Source of the DNA: Aurelia coerulea
Lineage: Eukaryota > Cnidaria > Scyphozoa > Semaeostomeae > Ulmaridae
Direction: 5' to 3'
Assembly (NCBI GenBank): GCA_039566865.1
Contig: CM076954.1
Span: 5,960,001-6,024,000, forward strand
DNA length: 64,000 bases
Shown: piece after piece, positions 10,720 to 22,466 of the stretch
Position numbering within the stretch: position 1 is the first letter of the stretch
Layout: every line of letters starts with the position of its first letter
Notes under the pieces: generated by a model
What the model was told of the DNA's origin: nothing
What the model saw: only the letters and a program-made list of their open reading frames with translations
The model's database searches: none
Translations under genes and position numbers: made by a program

Positions 10720-11350
10720 AATATCGACCAAGCAACAAGGGCAGATTTTGTAATACAATAGCATGAGTTGCTTTTGTTGACACCTCAATTCAAAGCGATT
10801 TGCGATTGCAGACAAAGGAAATTCTCTCAACCAGCAATTCAAACAAACAAAGCCGCAAAAGTTTCTTTGAAACCCAGGTAGCTAGCTCGCCCGTTGTGCA
10901 TTCCAGAAACTGTTTTTAAGGGCAAACATGAGCGTAGATCGAAAGAAGAAGGATGCATCTACACATCTGCCACGGGCACTTTATTTGTTTGGTTCAAAAG
11001 CCGTTTAGGAGGCGATTCAATTCTCTTATTTTTTTGGGTGTTATCAAAACATTAACTGCTCAGCTTCTGGACCAAAGAAATAAAATTCCCGCGGCAGATG
11101 TGTAGATATATCCTTCTTCTTTCGATCTATGCTCATGTTTGCCCTTAAAAATAATTTCTGGAATGCACAGCGAGCGAGCTAGCTACCTGGGTTTCAGAGA
11201 AAATTTTGCGGCTTCGTTTGTTTTGAATTACTGGTTGATAGAATTTCCTTTGCCTGTGATCGCTAATCGCTTAGAATTGAGGTGTCAACAAAAGCAACTC
11301 GTGCTATTGTATTACAAAATCTGCCCTTGTTCGACCAAGCAGCATGCTGA
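10720..11350. repeat. Large imperfect palindrome inside the mariner-like element
   Basis: The left arm (CAAGGGCAGATTTTGTAATAC, GTTGACACCTCAATTC, AGCCGCAAAA, ATCGAAAGAAGAAGGAT) recurs inverted in the right arm around a centre near 11035. The ends lack a clear TIR or target duplication, so its class is open. A diverged one-armed relative lies at about 46560-46830. Confidence 0.7.
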
Positions 11351-11430
11351 ACGCAATATTGTTATATGGTTTAAAACGACTTTATCACTTTGAGAAGCAA
11401 AATATCTGATAAACGCATGACATGGTCTGA

Positions 11431-11735
11431 ACCCGGGGGGGGGGGGGGTACTTGACTTTCAATTGTACGCGGGGGTGCACTCCAAGAAAAAAAATTTTCA
11501 ACCGGCTTTAGAAATTTTCCCTCGAAATGATAGCCGGCTTTAGAAAAAATCGGCGAAAAGCATATCCCAAAACGTAAAAATTCGTCGAAAAACAATGAAA
11601 TAACACGTTTGAACAACCGGCTTTAGAAAAATTGCCTTCTTCTGATACCCGGCGTTAGAAAAAAGAGGCGAAACGATACCCAGAAAGGAGTGCACATGGC
11701 GTCAGCAAAATATACTAAGTACCCCCCCGGGGGTC
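11431..11735. mobile_element. MITE with CCCGGGGGGG-TACTT termini
   Basis: A G-run opening CCCGGGGGG...GGTACTT at 11431-11452 faces AAGTACCCCCCCGGGGG at 11717-11733. The interior repeats the motif CCGGCTTTAGAAA three times plus one variant. No ORF is present. Related one-ended fragments occur at 5847, at about 14664-14929 and at about 29945-29990. Confidence 0.7.
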
Positions 11736-12011
11736 TGAAGCACTTGTGTTGCACATTTCCATTCCTAGCAACCCTAGATATGTTCAATATTCTTGGTTGT
11801 CACAAAATTCAATGTACGACTATCAATTTCACTTATGAACATCAGAAAACAGGGCTAGGTATGTTTTTTCAATCAATTTCGTTTATTTTAGCGCAATGGA
11901 GAATAACGAATCCTCTGGTTTTGAGGCAGCCAATAATTGTGGCTTTCTTGCTCCATAGATCAACATCTAGTGATCAGATTTACTCAAACTCGGTGTCAAT
12001 CTTTAATTTAA

Positions 12012-13592
12012 CCCTAATCCGCATGGGGGTGGATTCCACCCACCTCAAGGTTTTATATGCCGCGTTTTTAACCCCATCTCACCTGGGCGTTTAGAAGCGG
12101 TCAATACCTGAGGGGGGTGGATTCCACCCCCCCCCCCCCCTCTTTTTCTTCGCTGTTATAGTAGCTACAATCTTTAAACTTGGTAAATATGTATACTTTG
12201 ATGCAAACAATCAAAATCACATGATTAAATCAGATTATCTCTATTGTTCTCGTTGCTATGACAATAAGAAGATTTTAAGTTATGATTTTCATGATTGTTA
12301 CCAACATGATTGAAACAATGAAATAGGGCACTAAATTGAAATCTTTTGTTTCAAATTGAGTTGGATATCATCAAATACATGTGTAAGTATAATTTGGCAT
12401 ATAGTTGAGGTTAAAATTTGCAACAATTAAAAAAAAGTATACAAATTTTGTTGACAACACAGTAAAACATTGGTTGCCATGGCTACGAGGCTATATTTAG
12501 CATCTTGAAATTTTCATCATTCGATATAGTACAGATATAAAGTTAAAGTAGCGGGGTCTTGGCATCCTGCATTGGTTAAACGACATTTGCTATGTCCCCC
12601 AGCCTCCCTGACTTTTACTAATTATCTATTAGCCACATTTTGGTGGCAAAAATTTGTTTTTTTTTTGTTTTTTTTTTATCCATATAAAATTCTTACAATA
12701 CATGTTTACCTACTCTACATATTAATACTATACAACTGCACAACACTACAGGGACAATAACGTGATGAGCAAAATGGCAGGGCTACCCCATGTTCTTACA
12801 TATAACAAAAAACAATGAACACTACTAGGACAACGCACAAAAAGAAAGGCAAAATTTTTGAACAATAGGACTCACAGGTCACGTGACATGTCCATATTTG
12901 GAAGGAGGTAGCAGCAAAATGATTGTTTTCAATGATTTCAATGGAATTATTTGATTGAATTATGAAATATCATACAGCAAATGAATCAGCAAACGGAGGG
13001 CTTCAATTTGATACCGGAATTTCTGGAATTTGATGATGTCAGCATTTTTTGATAATGACGTCATTTTGGCCGCCATTTTGGACTAATTAGCAATTTTTCA
13101 AGTTTTTTCGAGCTTTTTCAATGAAAAACACTCTAAGGATATATTTGTTATAGATAATCACCATTTTTCAGGTTCATTTGGTCTCTTTACATAGAATAAA
13201 TTAATCGTACAAATGACGTCATAAGAATCGGCTAATTTCTGCCAAAATATCACTCCAAAATCGTTATTTTCAATAAAGTAATATGTTATCACCAAATATG
13301 TTGACAAACTGAACCGAAAACTGCATAATGTTCATGCAAAATCTTCATTAAACTTGGATTCAACTTGGAAGCCTGATTTTCACAGATTTTTAGCTTCCTG
13401 ACGTCACTGATACGTCACAAGGTGTGGCAGCCACACCCAAATTACGCTACGACCCTCAAATTACCTGTTCTATAACTGTGCCAAGTTGTATTGAATTCGG
13501 ATAAGTCTAAGGCAGTTTTCAGAGGGGGGGGGATGGAAAGCACCCCCCTCCCCCATAAATGGTAGCTCGAAAAGAGCCCATATGGATTAGGG
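12012..13592. mobile_element. piggyBac-like non-autonomous element (copy 1, 1581 bp)
   Basis: TTAA at 12008-12011 and 13593-13596 brackets an element that starts CCCTAATCCGCATGGGGG and ends with the inverse GGATTAGGG. A TTAA target together with CCC/GGG ends is the signature of the piggyBac group. Subterminal GGGGGTGGATTCCACCC palindromes are shared with the copies at 18250 and 21606. A second internal start-like sequence, TTAACCCCATCTCACCTGGG, lies at about 12074, as if one terminus had been duplicated or a sister copy had inserted. No transposase is visible. Confidence 0.75.
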
Positions 13593-13693
13593 TTAAGGTC
13601 TCTTCTGTCAAGAATCTTAAAAACCGAAAAATTGGATCAATGGCTCCGCAGAAGCCACTCAAACAGCACATATGTTTTTTGGGACACCCTGTA

Positions 13694-14222
13694 CTTCTTC
13701 CCGGGTAACGAAGAAGGGATTTTCTACTACTTCTATACTACTATACTACTACTACTACTTCCCGGGATAGGGAAGAAGGGAATTTCTCTCCGGTAGGAGA
13801 GAGTTACTACTATACTACTACTACTACTTCCCGGGTAGGGAAGAAGGGAATTTCTCTCCGGGTAGGAGAGAGTTACTACTACTAATACTACTACTTCTCG
13901 GGTAGGGAAGAAGGGGATTTCTCTCCGGGCAGGAGAGAGTTACTACTACTAATACTACTACTTCTCGGGTAGGGAAGAAGGGATTTTCTCTCCGGGTAGG
14001 AGAGAGTTACTACTACTACTACTACTACTTCCCGGGTAGGGAAGAAGGGAATTTCTCTCCGGGTAGGAGAGAGTTACTACTACTAATACTACTACTTCTC
14101 GGGTAGGGAAGAAGGGGATTTCTCTCCGGGCAGGAGAGAGTTACTACTACTACTACTACTACTTACCGGGTAGGGAAGAAGGGGATTTTCTCTCCGGGTA
14201 GGAGAGAGTTACTACTACTAGT
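13694..14222. repeat. 67-bp twin-hairpin minisatellite, left block
   Basis: About eight units with a 67-bp period (for example starts at 13827, 13894 and 13961). Each unit has two perfect hairpins with the same loop: CTTCCC-GGGTA-GGGAAG and CTCTCC-GGGTA-GGAGAG, followed by a (TACTAC)n spacer. Units differ by changes such as loop GGGCA and stem CTTCTC. The same array resumes at 19063-19310. Confidence 0.88.
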
Positions 14223-14441
14223 ACTACTGAAGAAGATATCCAAAAGTATCGAAAGCAAAGAAATCTGGTTGTCAAGCTAAATAGTAGGGCAAGACGTGCA
14301 TATTACAATAACTTGGACCCGTTAAAGGTTGGAATTGAGGATACGTTCTGGAAAACTTTCAAGCCATTGTTTTCATATAAGGAGAGTAATAGAAAGATTA
14401 TACTGGTGGAGGATGGAGAAATATTGTCAGATAATATATTT

Positions 14442-14929
14442 GGCTTTCTAAGCCAAAGTAAAAGATGTTTCTACAAAAATTTTCCTCGTGCTCTACTTTA
14501 TTGAACAACTGTCATAAAACCTTGTCACTGTTGGCAAGCATGATATTAGGAGATGCATTCTCAGCCAAAGTAAAGGGCGTGTCCCACAAAAGTTCCTTAG
14601 GGCTTCGCCGCCAGACCCTCTCATTTCAATACCCCCACTTAATTTACCTTAGCCAAGCCACTGTGGTAGCATCTATAAAATTATATTTTAGAGAGTCTGG
14701 TACCCAGGGTACTTCTCTTCAAATCACACCGGCAATATTAGCAATTTTAATAACTGACTTATCAGCGATTAGGGTAGCTGAAATTGAGAAGCTCTATTTT
14801 GACGCGGGAAAGGGTATGTTATGAAGAAAATTTTCCGCGATTAGGGTATGTATTTCGCTAAAACAGGTCGGCGTTTAGGGTTTAGGGATGATACTATAGG
14901 AAAGTATAGAAGTGGCCCCCGGGTGGAGA
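14442..14929. mobile_element. Two MITE fragments replacing the RT core
   Basis: The first part (about 14442-14663) matches, in inverse, the hAT-like repeat at 15358-16132: it has GGCAAGCATGATATTAGGAG and the AAGTAAAGGGCGTG motif and ends near CCAAGCCACTGTGG. The second part (about 14664-14929) ends in GTGGCCCCCGGG, like the CCCGGGGG family. Neither has both ends, so deletion probably accompanied or followed insertion. Confidence 0.55.
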
Positions 14930-15357
14930 ACCTATAACAACCTCCAAAGAGGTGAAACTACTTGGTGTCTCAATTGACTCAAAACTGAACTTCAACAGCC
15001 ACGTCAAAGCTCTATGTCTGAAAGCCAGCCGAAAAGTGAGTGAATTTGCTAGAGCGGCTAACTATTTAGATCTCCAAAAAGCAAAATTATTGTACCAATC
15101 TCTTATTGCATCCAGGGCCGTCGTTAGAGATATCAAGCTAGGGGGGTGCAAGCTCTCAATTTGCCGACTGGTGGGCGTGGCTTTTGAGCGTGGACTTTTT
15201 TTGTCACATACACATACTTCTTGTTGAGAGGCTCAAGTTCCTCTCCATTGAGAAACCCTTCCATTTCTACTTTCCCTTACATTTCACAAGGGGCTCTAAC
15301 ATGATACACGAGAAGCCAACTTGTTAGCTTTGGCGATATCTAACACTGAATTTAGAT

Positions 15358-16132
15358 CAGCGGCGTGGCCAGGGTAAATTAAGTGGGGGGGAATGTAAAT
15401 TAGCGGGTGTGGGGGCGAAGCACCAAGGAAAATTTTTGGGGCCACGCCCTTTACTTTGGCTTAGAATGCATCTCCCAATATCATGCTTGCCTTTAGCGAC
15501 GAGGAAACCTTGATCGTTTTGTAACAGTTATCCTATGAATCAGAGCACGAGGAAATTTTTGAAGAAATATTCTTTACTGTGGCTCAGAATGCATCTCCCA
15601 ATATCATGCTTGCCTCTAGTGACAGAGAAACCTTGATCGTTTTGTGACAGTTATCCTATGAATCGGAGCACGAGGAAAATTTTGAAGAAATATCCTTTAC
15701 TTTGGCTTAGAATGCCTCTCCCAATATCATGCTTGCCTTTAGCGACGAGGAACCTTGATCGTTTTGTAACAGTTATCCTAGGAATCAGACACAAGGAAAA
15801 TTTTTGAAGAAATATCCTTTACTTTGGCTTAGAATTCAACTCGTAATAACATGCGACAAGGAAATCTTGATCGCTGTGACAATTATGCTATAAATCAGAG
15901 CACGAGGACAATTTTTGAAGATGGATCCTTTACTTTGGCTTAGAATGCATCTCTCAATGTCATGCTTGCCAGTGGTAAAATGGAAGATTTGATATTTCTC
16001 GGAAAATTCTTACCCAACCTATACCCAGCTATTTTCACCTCGGTTTTAGAGGAATCTCGAGGACCATCTTTCGACAAAAGTGGGGGGGGGCAATTGCCTC
16101 CCATACCCCCGCCCCCCGTGGCCACGCCTCTG
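15358..16132. mobile_element. hAT-like MITE nested in the outer hAT (775 bp)
   Basis: The ends are CAGCGGCGTGGCCAGGG and GGCCACGCCTCTG, flanked by the 8-bp duplication ATTTAGAT (15350-15357 and 16133-16140). It is nested within the 15113-17892 element and therefore younger. Its interior is made largely of a tandem repeat (see 15440-15960). Confidence 0.85.
15440..15960. repeat. About 122-bp tandem repeat inside the hAT-like MITE
   Basis: Five units begin with CTTTACTNTGGCTTAGAATGC at about 15449, 15570, 15695, 15818 and 15928. Each continues with CAATATCATGCTTGCC and CTTGATCGTTTTG. Weaker relatives occur at 16930-17340. Confidence 0.8.
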
Positions 16133-16851
16133 ATTTAGATATTGTTCTGGTAAGAAGGTACCCAATAGGCTCCCGAATTTCCGTTACGTTTCCAGCCAAA
16201 TTCCTGATTCCCGTTAGGCCCGTCACGGAACGATATTCATATCGGGGGCTGGAATTTGATGCGAGCCTAGCAAGTAATAACGGGGGTCCGGGGGCTCGTC
16301 CCCGGGAAAACTCTTCATGACCACGCCCTTTAGATCGTTAGAAAACACCCCATTTTAGAAGAATTTGCCTTTTAAAGAAACAATGGATCGTGACTGATAA
16401 GGGTCTTTCCAGGAAAATTTTGAAAATAGGAGTTCAATATCACGAGGATATAGATCATTTTTGAATTGCATAATAATATGAAACTTGAAAGTGATAGCTT
16501 GATGCATTCTGGTAACTTCCTCGAATACAAATAAGTTTGAATCTTCATTTCCAAGAGCTTGGCTTGGCTTGACTATTTAACGAATTCCCGCTGTCTTTCC
16601 TAAAGTACATCAAAACCTAGATTCATCATTTTCACGACGTATGATCGTACCCGGAGAGGCATTCCCTCTGCTTTTGACTAGAATTATCATTCAGTTTAAG
16701 CAAGATATCATAAAGAACTTTATAACATCTTGGTTTAACATTATGTAGGTCTTTTTTTTTATCGTAATTGAACATTATTTCCAAAGTCTCTTCCATCCTC
16801 TTCTAGAGCAGTTCATGATGAGGACTTTAATGTGCGATCAAATGCAATGGG

Positions 16852-17402
16852 CAGCGTCGTGGCCAGTGCAAATTAAGGGCGAGGGTATTAAAATGAAGGG
16901 GTCTGGGGGCCAAGCTCCCAGCTAAATTTTGATGAAACGCCCTCTACTTTGGCTTAGAACACTTCTAGCGATCCAACATCAGTGGTGCTAAAATTGGAAA
17001 TTTTGTAACAGGTAATCTTGCTAATTATAACATCCCCAGGAAACTTTTTGAGTAAACGCAGTTTTCTTTGGCTTAGAATGCCAATTTGTAACAATTATCT
17101 ATAAATCTATGAATCACAACATTCAGGAAAATTTGTGTGCAAACGCATTTTTACCTTATCCTAGAACGATTCTAACAATCCATCTGCCTGCCCCCATAAT
17201 GGATGCCTTGACAATTACATGATAGTTCCTGTGGAATAATTTTCAAACACCAACCTTTACTTAAAATGACTCTCCCAGTCAACATCCAGCATTTCCCAGA
17301 AAAATTCTTACCCTTCCCTGCCTATACACAACTACTTTCTCTTCATTTTGAAAGAACCTCGAGGACCATCTTTTGACAACCCCATCCGTGGCCACGCAAC
17401 TG
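16852..17402. mobile_element. Older hAT-like MITE relative
   Basis: The ends CAGCGTCGTGGCCAGTG and GTGGCCACGCAACTG match the inner hAT-like MITE, and the body shares the CTACTTTGGCTTAGAA and ACCTCGAGGACCATCTTT blocks. The flanking 8-mers do not match, so it is older or rearranged. Confidence 0.65.
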
Positions 17403-18249
17403 CCGAAATGAGGCACATCACGTGAGGCTGAAGCAATGAATCTAGCCCCAGTTTTTCAATATGGGCCAATCCTGCTTCCCGAAAGCTGTTGCCAAATTGA
17501 AAAATCTGACGATTCCTGGCTCATAATTCCAAAAAAGTGGCGATTCCCGAAAATCATATTGGTTACCCTCTGGTAAGGGAATGTCTGTTCCTTGGCGCCT
17601 GGACAGTTATAAAAAATGTGATAACGACAGAGCTTCACAGAAATGTTAGATAAAAAACAATAAGGCTGCAAAAAATGTTCGTTCTCGTAATCTAAACGAC
17701 GAGCAGAAATTCTGCTAAGCAAAATTAACGTTAACGAACTTTGTATTGTGACGTAACGTAACTTGGCAAGTCTGAACTGCTCTTGTTCCGATCTCAGGAA
17801 TTTGCCGACTGAGTGTAACTTTTACTTGATTTGCCGACTGAGATTTGGCCAGGGGGGGGGGGTGCCGCACCCCCAATGTAGCTACGGCCCTGATTGCATC
17901 AACTTTTAAGTACTGCCCATTGATTTGGCTTTTTTGCGGAAAAACGTCAAATAACAACATAGATAGAGTACACAAAAGAGCTCTGCGGGTGCTACTTGAC
18001 GATCATGAATCCACATTTGAAGTTTTGCTGGCAAAGAACAATGGAACAACTATTCACATCCAAAACCTTCGTGTGCTATGGTTGAGATGTACAAAACACT
18101 TAACTGTACCAATCTGTCCTTCACGCAGGAGTGTTTTGTTAGAAAGGACACCAAATATGACCTAAGGACGAAATATCTATTACAAATCCCTGCAACGAAG
18201 AGTATTATGTTTGGCATTGATTCTATTAAGTTTCGAGGCAGCCTCTTAA

Positions 18250-18800
18250 CCCTATCTGACCTGGGGGGCGGATTCCGCCCCCCCCCTAGTACATTTTTGT
18301 TTACAACGTTTTCCACACATGCAGCAGGCCTCTGATATATCGTAAGTTTAGCTTTGTATCATAGAGCAATAAAATTGCAACAATTTGGACATTCTATTTT
18401 TAGCCTTGTCTCCATGGTTACCAATTTTTTTCATATTGCACTCTGTGAAAACATACTTTGTATCTCTCTTAATCATGTTTAATTGGTCCAATTAAGTCTA
18501 AATTAAGAATTATATATATTTTGATCTATATCTTTCATTTCTTTATGAAAAATAAAGATTCATGAACTTTTAGCAAGCTTTCATTTATACGACGTCATAT
18601 GATTTCATAATGATCATCATGCTCTAGCAACAACAACAACATCGCTAATTGGATTATGATTTTAAATTTTTATTGTTTATATAATGAACTACCTTTGTGC
18701 CAAGTTAGGTTGCCATATCTCTTATGACAACAGAGATAAACAGGGGGGCGGAATCCACCCCCAGGCATTGAGTGTTTCAAAACACCCAGGTCAGATAGGG
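18250..18800. mobile_element. piggyBac-like MITE (copy 2, 551 bp)
   Basis: TTAA at 18246-18249 and 18801-18804 flanks CCCTATCTGACCTGGGGGGC and its inverse CAGGTCAGATAGGG. The subterminal palindrome GGGCGGATTCCGCCC is present on the left and a variant on the right. It interrupts the C-terminal coding region of the CR1 remnant between the FRGSL and LRNSMPDLI segments. No ORF is present. Confidence 0.88.
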
Positions 18801-19062
18801 TTAAGGAACAGCATGCCTGATTTAATAAAGAGCGTTTCATCAGCTGCTATATTTAAGAGAAACTTAAAAAATTGGAGTGGAGACAAATGCCAGTATAAAA
18901 TTTTTAGATAATGATTATTAGTAAGTTGCAATACATTGTATTATAGGTTTATTTTCCTTGTAAATAGTTGGTATAAATTAGTTCACATTATTGTAATAAT
19001 GTAATGTAAACCTAGAGCTGATGATGAACCAACTTTAAATAAATTGATGAATAAAATATTAC

Positions 19063-19310
19063 TTCCCGGGTAGGGAAGAAGGGAATTTCTCTCCGGGTAG
19101 GAGAGAGTTACTACTACTAATACTACTACTTCCCGGGCAGGGAAGAAGGGAATTTTTCTCCGGGTAGGAGAGAGTTACTACTACTAATACTACTACTTCC
19201 CGGGCAGGGAAGAAGGGATTTTCTCTCCGGGCAGGAGAGAGTTACTACTACTAATACTACTACTTCCCGGGTAGGGAAAAAGGGAATTTCTCTCCGGGTA
19301 GCAGTAGTAC
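19063..19310. repeat. 67-bp twin-hairpin minisatellite, right block
   Basis: Nearly four units of the same repeat as 13694-14222, with stems CTTCCC/GGGAAG and CTCTCC/GGAGAG around GGGTA or GGGCA loops. It starts immediately after the 3' end of the CR1 remnant, so the two blocks were one array. Confidence 0.88.
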
Positions 19311-20395
19311 TAATAAAGGGGGGGGGGGGGAGGGGATTATTACTACGTGAGTTGTTGTACTTTTAGAGTACTACTTTAATTGAATGCGACCCCAAGTAAC
19401 TGCCAAAGCTTGTATATTTTCTCTGTGTTTACCTGGCCGCAGGAGTTAAATTGTGTTTTTCGTATTGTAGCTAATATTGTGTTTTTCGCATTATAAAATC
19501 AGGTTTCTCATATTATGAAATGTTTGGTCGTGTGATTGCGCTTTCATACTGTATTAAGAAATCCTCTTCCTATTACAAAAATTGGTGTTTCGTATTATTT
19601 TCACTTTTGGCGCACCATACGGGTTCTTGCAATAACCTAGCATAATTTTCATCGTGAGAAACGATTTCTTAGAGCTTCAAATATCCATCTTGCCAAACCT
19701 TCTTTCAAAGTCCCATCGTTTTACAAGCCTTTTTCCGGTCAATGACAGTAATGACCGTAATGTTTTCTGGACTCTGGCTTCCAGACACGGATTAGCCACG
19801 TACTGATATCGTATATACCTCAATATGACCTGCATCACTTGACATTTTCTCTCACACCACAAAGTCTAAAACACCTCAAAAGGCAGTTTTTCAATCTTGA
19901 TGTACCTTAAACCTAGCTACCAGTACTTACGTGAATGTTTCCTCAAGCCATATTTGCAAAAAATGCTTTCCTCTAAGCCATATACTGGTTAGAACGCAAA
20001 GGCATAAATCTGTGTCGCCGATTGAGATTTGGGTCGGGTTTCACAGCTCTATGGAACCATAGTTGCACCTAAGACCCTCAAATGAGCAATAACAACATCA
20101 ATTACATTCAATGAGCGTAAGTTGATGGGTCCTTGTGGAATGAGGCTACATTTCTTGATGTGTTGCTTCTTTACAAATCTTTACGGCGCAGAAAGAAAGA
20201 GCTACCATTCTGAGATCTATCTATCGCTGATACAGAGAACAGAGAACAGAGACAAATTTACAACTAGCATAAGTCTATCATCATTCATAATTTATTAAAT
20301 CAATAATATTTTATTTGAAAATATCTTTATCAATATATACTCTTTTCAAAATCTGGTGTATGACACTCTAAGATAAGTTTTTATGCCGGGTGAGT
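19311..20395. other. Unassigned DNA
   Basis: A G-run lies at about 19318-19331. I see no gene, paired TIR or tandem repeat in the rest. Confidence 0.4.
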
Positions 20396-21014
20396 CAGAA
20401 AAAAGAATCCCTGTTTGAAAAGTCACGGCTCCCTGGATATCAAGACAATTATATCGGCAAATATATAGTTTTATGGTAGAAATGTTCAAATCTACTATAA
20501 AATTTACCTGACTGAAATCGGCTACTCCATTCTGAAATTATGAGTGATTTTCTCCAGAAAGCCTCCTCAAAAAACCTTCAAAACGTGCCCAAAATTATGA
20601 ACAGATTTCCCTAACATTTCTACCTTCCAATGCCTTACAGCAATGACTTGTGAACGCTCTAGCACGTGCTTTCCTCTTGGGAGAATGAACAAGTCCTCCC
20701 CCTGGTGTCGATGACCTATTCAGGGGGATTCCATTCTCCCAAGAGGACAAAATACATGACTTTATGTGAGTGTCATCAATTTTAGGAAGGAAAATGTGCT
20801 CATTGTTTTCATTCGTTTTTGCAGGTTTTTTGAAGGGGTTTCAGCAGAAAACCACCCCTATCCACGGGAAGGAATGGCCGATTAAGGCCCGGTAAATTAC
20901 TTAACCTAATTGAACACATTGGCAATAAAACAAGACATTTTTCAATATTATTGCTTTTGATATTCATGGAGCAGTAGCCTTCCAAGCGGGGATCCTTTTT
21001 TCTGACTCACCCGG
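20396..21014. mobile_element. MITE with CCGGGTGAGTCAG termini
   Basis: The left end CCGGGTGAGTCAGAAAAAAG and its inverse CTTTTTTCTGACTCACCCGG lie 619 bp apart. Long inner matches occur (CTCTTGGGAGAATG near 20680 and its inverse near 20735). The right flank is TA; the left flank reads TATG, so the target is not clean. No ORF. Confidence 0.78.
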
Positions 21015-21605
21015 TACTTTATACAGAATGAGTAAAAGCTGTCCCAACTGTTTGAAAAATCCTACTCTAAAATTATACAACCAGGTTGCAAATGTTTAAA
21101 GCCATTGTCACACTCAAGCTTCAACTTAATAATAGACGGTTACGTAAGAGAGGATTAGGGGCGAGTAGTTATTTATTACTGGGAAGGGGTGGAAGACATT
21201 TTAAATAACCGATGGAATTTTGGTCCCCTGTCTCTGATTTACCTGAAAATTTTGGTCTCCCATCCAGCATCGGAGAAAATATTTTCAGCCCCCTTCCAGT
21301 ATTCTTCTTTATATCACTGTTAAAAATAAACGACAACAAAATACAATATTCTGTGCCGTCCAAAGCAAAAATAGACATGACGTCATCTGGTTCTGGCTGT
21401 GAACAGCACTTAAAAAATTCTTTAACAACAATCTTGCAGCAGTACTATGATAAAAGTTTGCATCAGGTAAGTCAGTCAGCAGACGGCCTTGCATCCCCAT
21501 TGCAGGTTCGTGGTCATATTGCTCCTCGACGTAAAGTAAGATGGTCTACCAGAGGGTAAAAATCAACAGGATTTACTTTGATTTCCTTTCATACCCTTTC
21601 TTTAA

Positions 21606-22466
21606 CCCTATTTTAACCGGGGGGGGGGGCCTTTTGAGCCCCCCCTATCGGATTTTTTTTAATAGTTCCCAAACGATGCCACCTACAATGCTGAAACTCC
21701 TTGACTTTTCCTAAAATTTAGTTGGCAATCAAAAAATAGAATTTCAATACCTATTGTTTGACCACGTGACCACTACATGCTCATATTTGGAGAGTGGTCA
21801 CAAAGAAATTCTTTAAAACGGCTCTGATTTCTTCCTTTGTTACTAAATCTTAACAATATATATACCATTCGATTCGTCTCGATGAATAATTTCATTTAAT
21901 ATATAATTTATTCATATTTGCTGACATAAGCAGTTTATTATTTATATGACGTCATCAATCTTTATGACGTCATATTTCTAATGAATGAGTAATTTTTCAT
22001 GCAAAACTGATGGAATTACCTCAACTATCGACGAAGGTACTTGATTTCACCCATAATATGCGAAATTAATGGTTTTAAATCATAATTATTGAGCTAAATT
22101 TTGCATTGAATCAAATTTTCATTATTTAATTAGTTAATTTATTAGAAACCACAAATATCCGTATTTAACCATATGAAACTACAAATTAATGATATCAAGC
22201 AGGTATTTGGATGGTTTTTGCCAATTTTATCTAGCTATTTGCTAATAATGGGCTCTTTTCTGCAAATGCCTCGATTTTCTCAAAATTTGAATTGTTTTTG
22301 GTTGCCTAGCAACCAATCACGTGACTATTGATTGATTGGTGCTATTTCTAGATTCTCCTTTGTTCAATTATGACACAGTGCAAGTTTCATTGTCATAGCT
22401 GTCATACTTGCGGAGAAAAACGCCCCCCGGTAGAAAATCACTTTTTTTTACCCGGTTAAAATAGGG
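21606..22466. mobile_element. piggyBac-like MITE (copy 3, 861 bp)
   Basis: TTAA at 21602-21605 and 22467-22470 flanks CCCTATTTTAACCGGGGGG and its inverse ACCCGGTTAAAATAGGG. The interior is AT-rich and non-coding. The termini differ from copy 2 after CCCTAT, so these are related but distinct subfamilies. Confidence 0.85.

Larger units (their letters stand above)
10407..13691. mobile_element. Foldback mariner-like element loaded with later insertions
   Basis: The left end CAGGGTGTCCCAAAAACC and its inverse at 13675-13691 are flanked by TA (10405-10406, 13692-13693). The arms match inward for about 90 bp. The match then continues across the piggyBac-like insertion at 12012: GGCACCGAGTTTG in the left arm near 10520 faces its inverse near 11990. 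So the element originally was a compact foldback and grew to 3.3 kb by insertions at about 10720-11350, 11431-11735 and 12012-13592. It has no coding capacity. Both flanks are CTA-rich minisatellite. Confidence 0.8.
15113..17892. mobile_element. hAT-like element (outer, 2780 bp)
   Basis: The ends CAGGGCCGTCG and ACGGCCCTG (17884-17892) are inverse to each other, and the 8-bp sequence ATTGCATC is present on both sides (15105-15112 and 17893-17900). Eight-bp duplications with CAGGG ends are typical of hAT transposons. The element interrupts the CR1 remnant exactly between the codons for LYQSLIAS and TFKYCPLIW. No intact transposase is visible; much of the interior consists of further hAT-like repeats (15358-16132 and 16852-17402). 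A related left end occurs at 45818. Confidence 0.85.
14223..19062 (+). pseudogene. CR1/L2-like retrotransposon remnant split by insertions
   Basis: The coding pieces, in order, parallel the intact element at 24697-28450. Piece one (14223-14441) is the region between endonuclease and RT (YYNNLDPLKVGIEDTFWKTF, IILVEDGE). Piece two (about 14930-15112) is the post-RT block (KLLGVSIDSKLNF). Piece three (17901-18245) holds YCPLIWLF and RALRVLLDDHESTF, with a one-base frameshift near 18080. Piece four (18805-18911) is the end (FKRNLKNWSGDKC). The RT catalytic core between pieces one and two is missing, not just displaced. A 3' UTR with a GTTGG/CCAAC stem runs to about 19062. It was inserted into the 67-bp minisatellite, which lies on both sides. 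Confidence 0.85.

Noticed and set aside
13694..14222. CRISPR-like array
   Set aside because: Regular spacing and dyads look superficially similar, but the spacers are also repeats, units are 67 bp in tandem, and the genome is eukaryotic.
16844..17410. 8-bp target duplication for the element at 16852-17402
   Set aside because: The flanking octamers (GCAATGGG and CCGAAATG) do not match.
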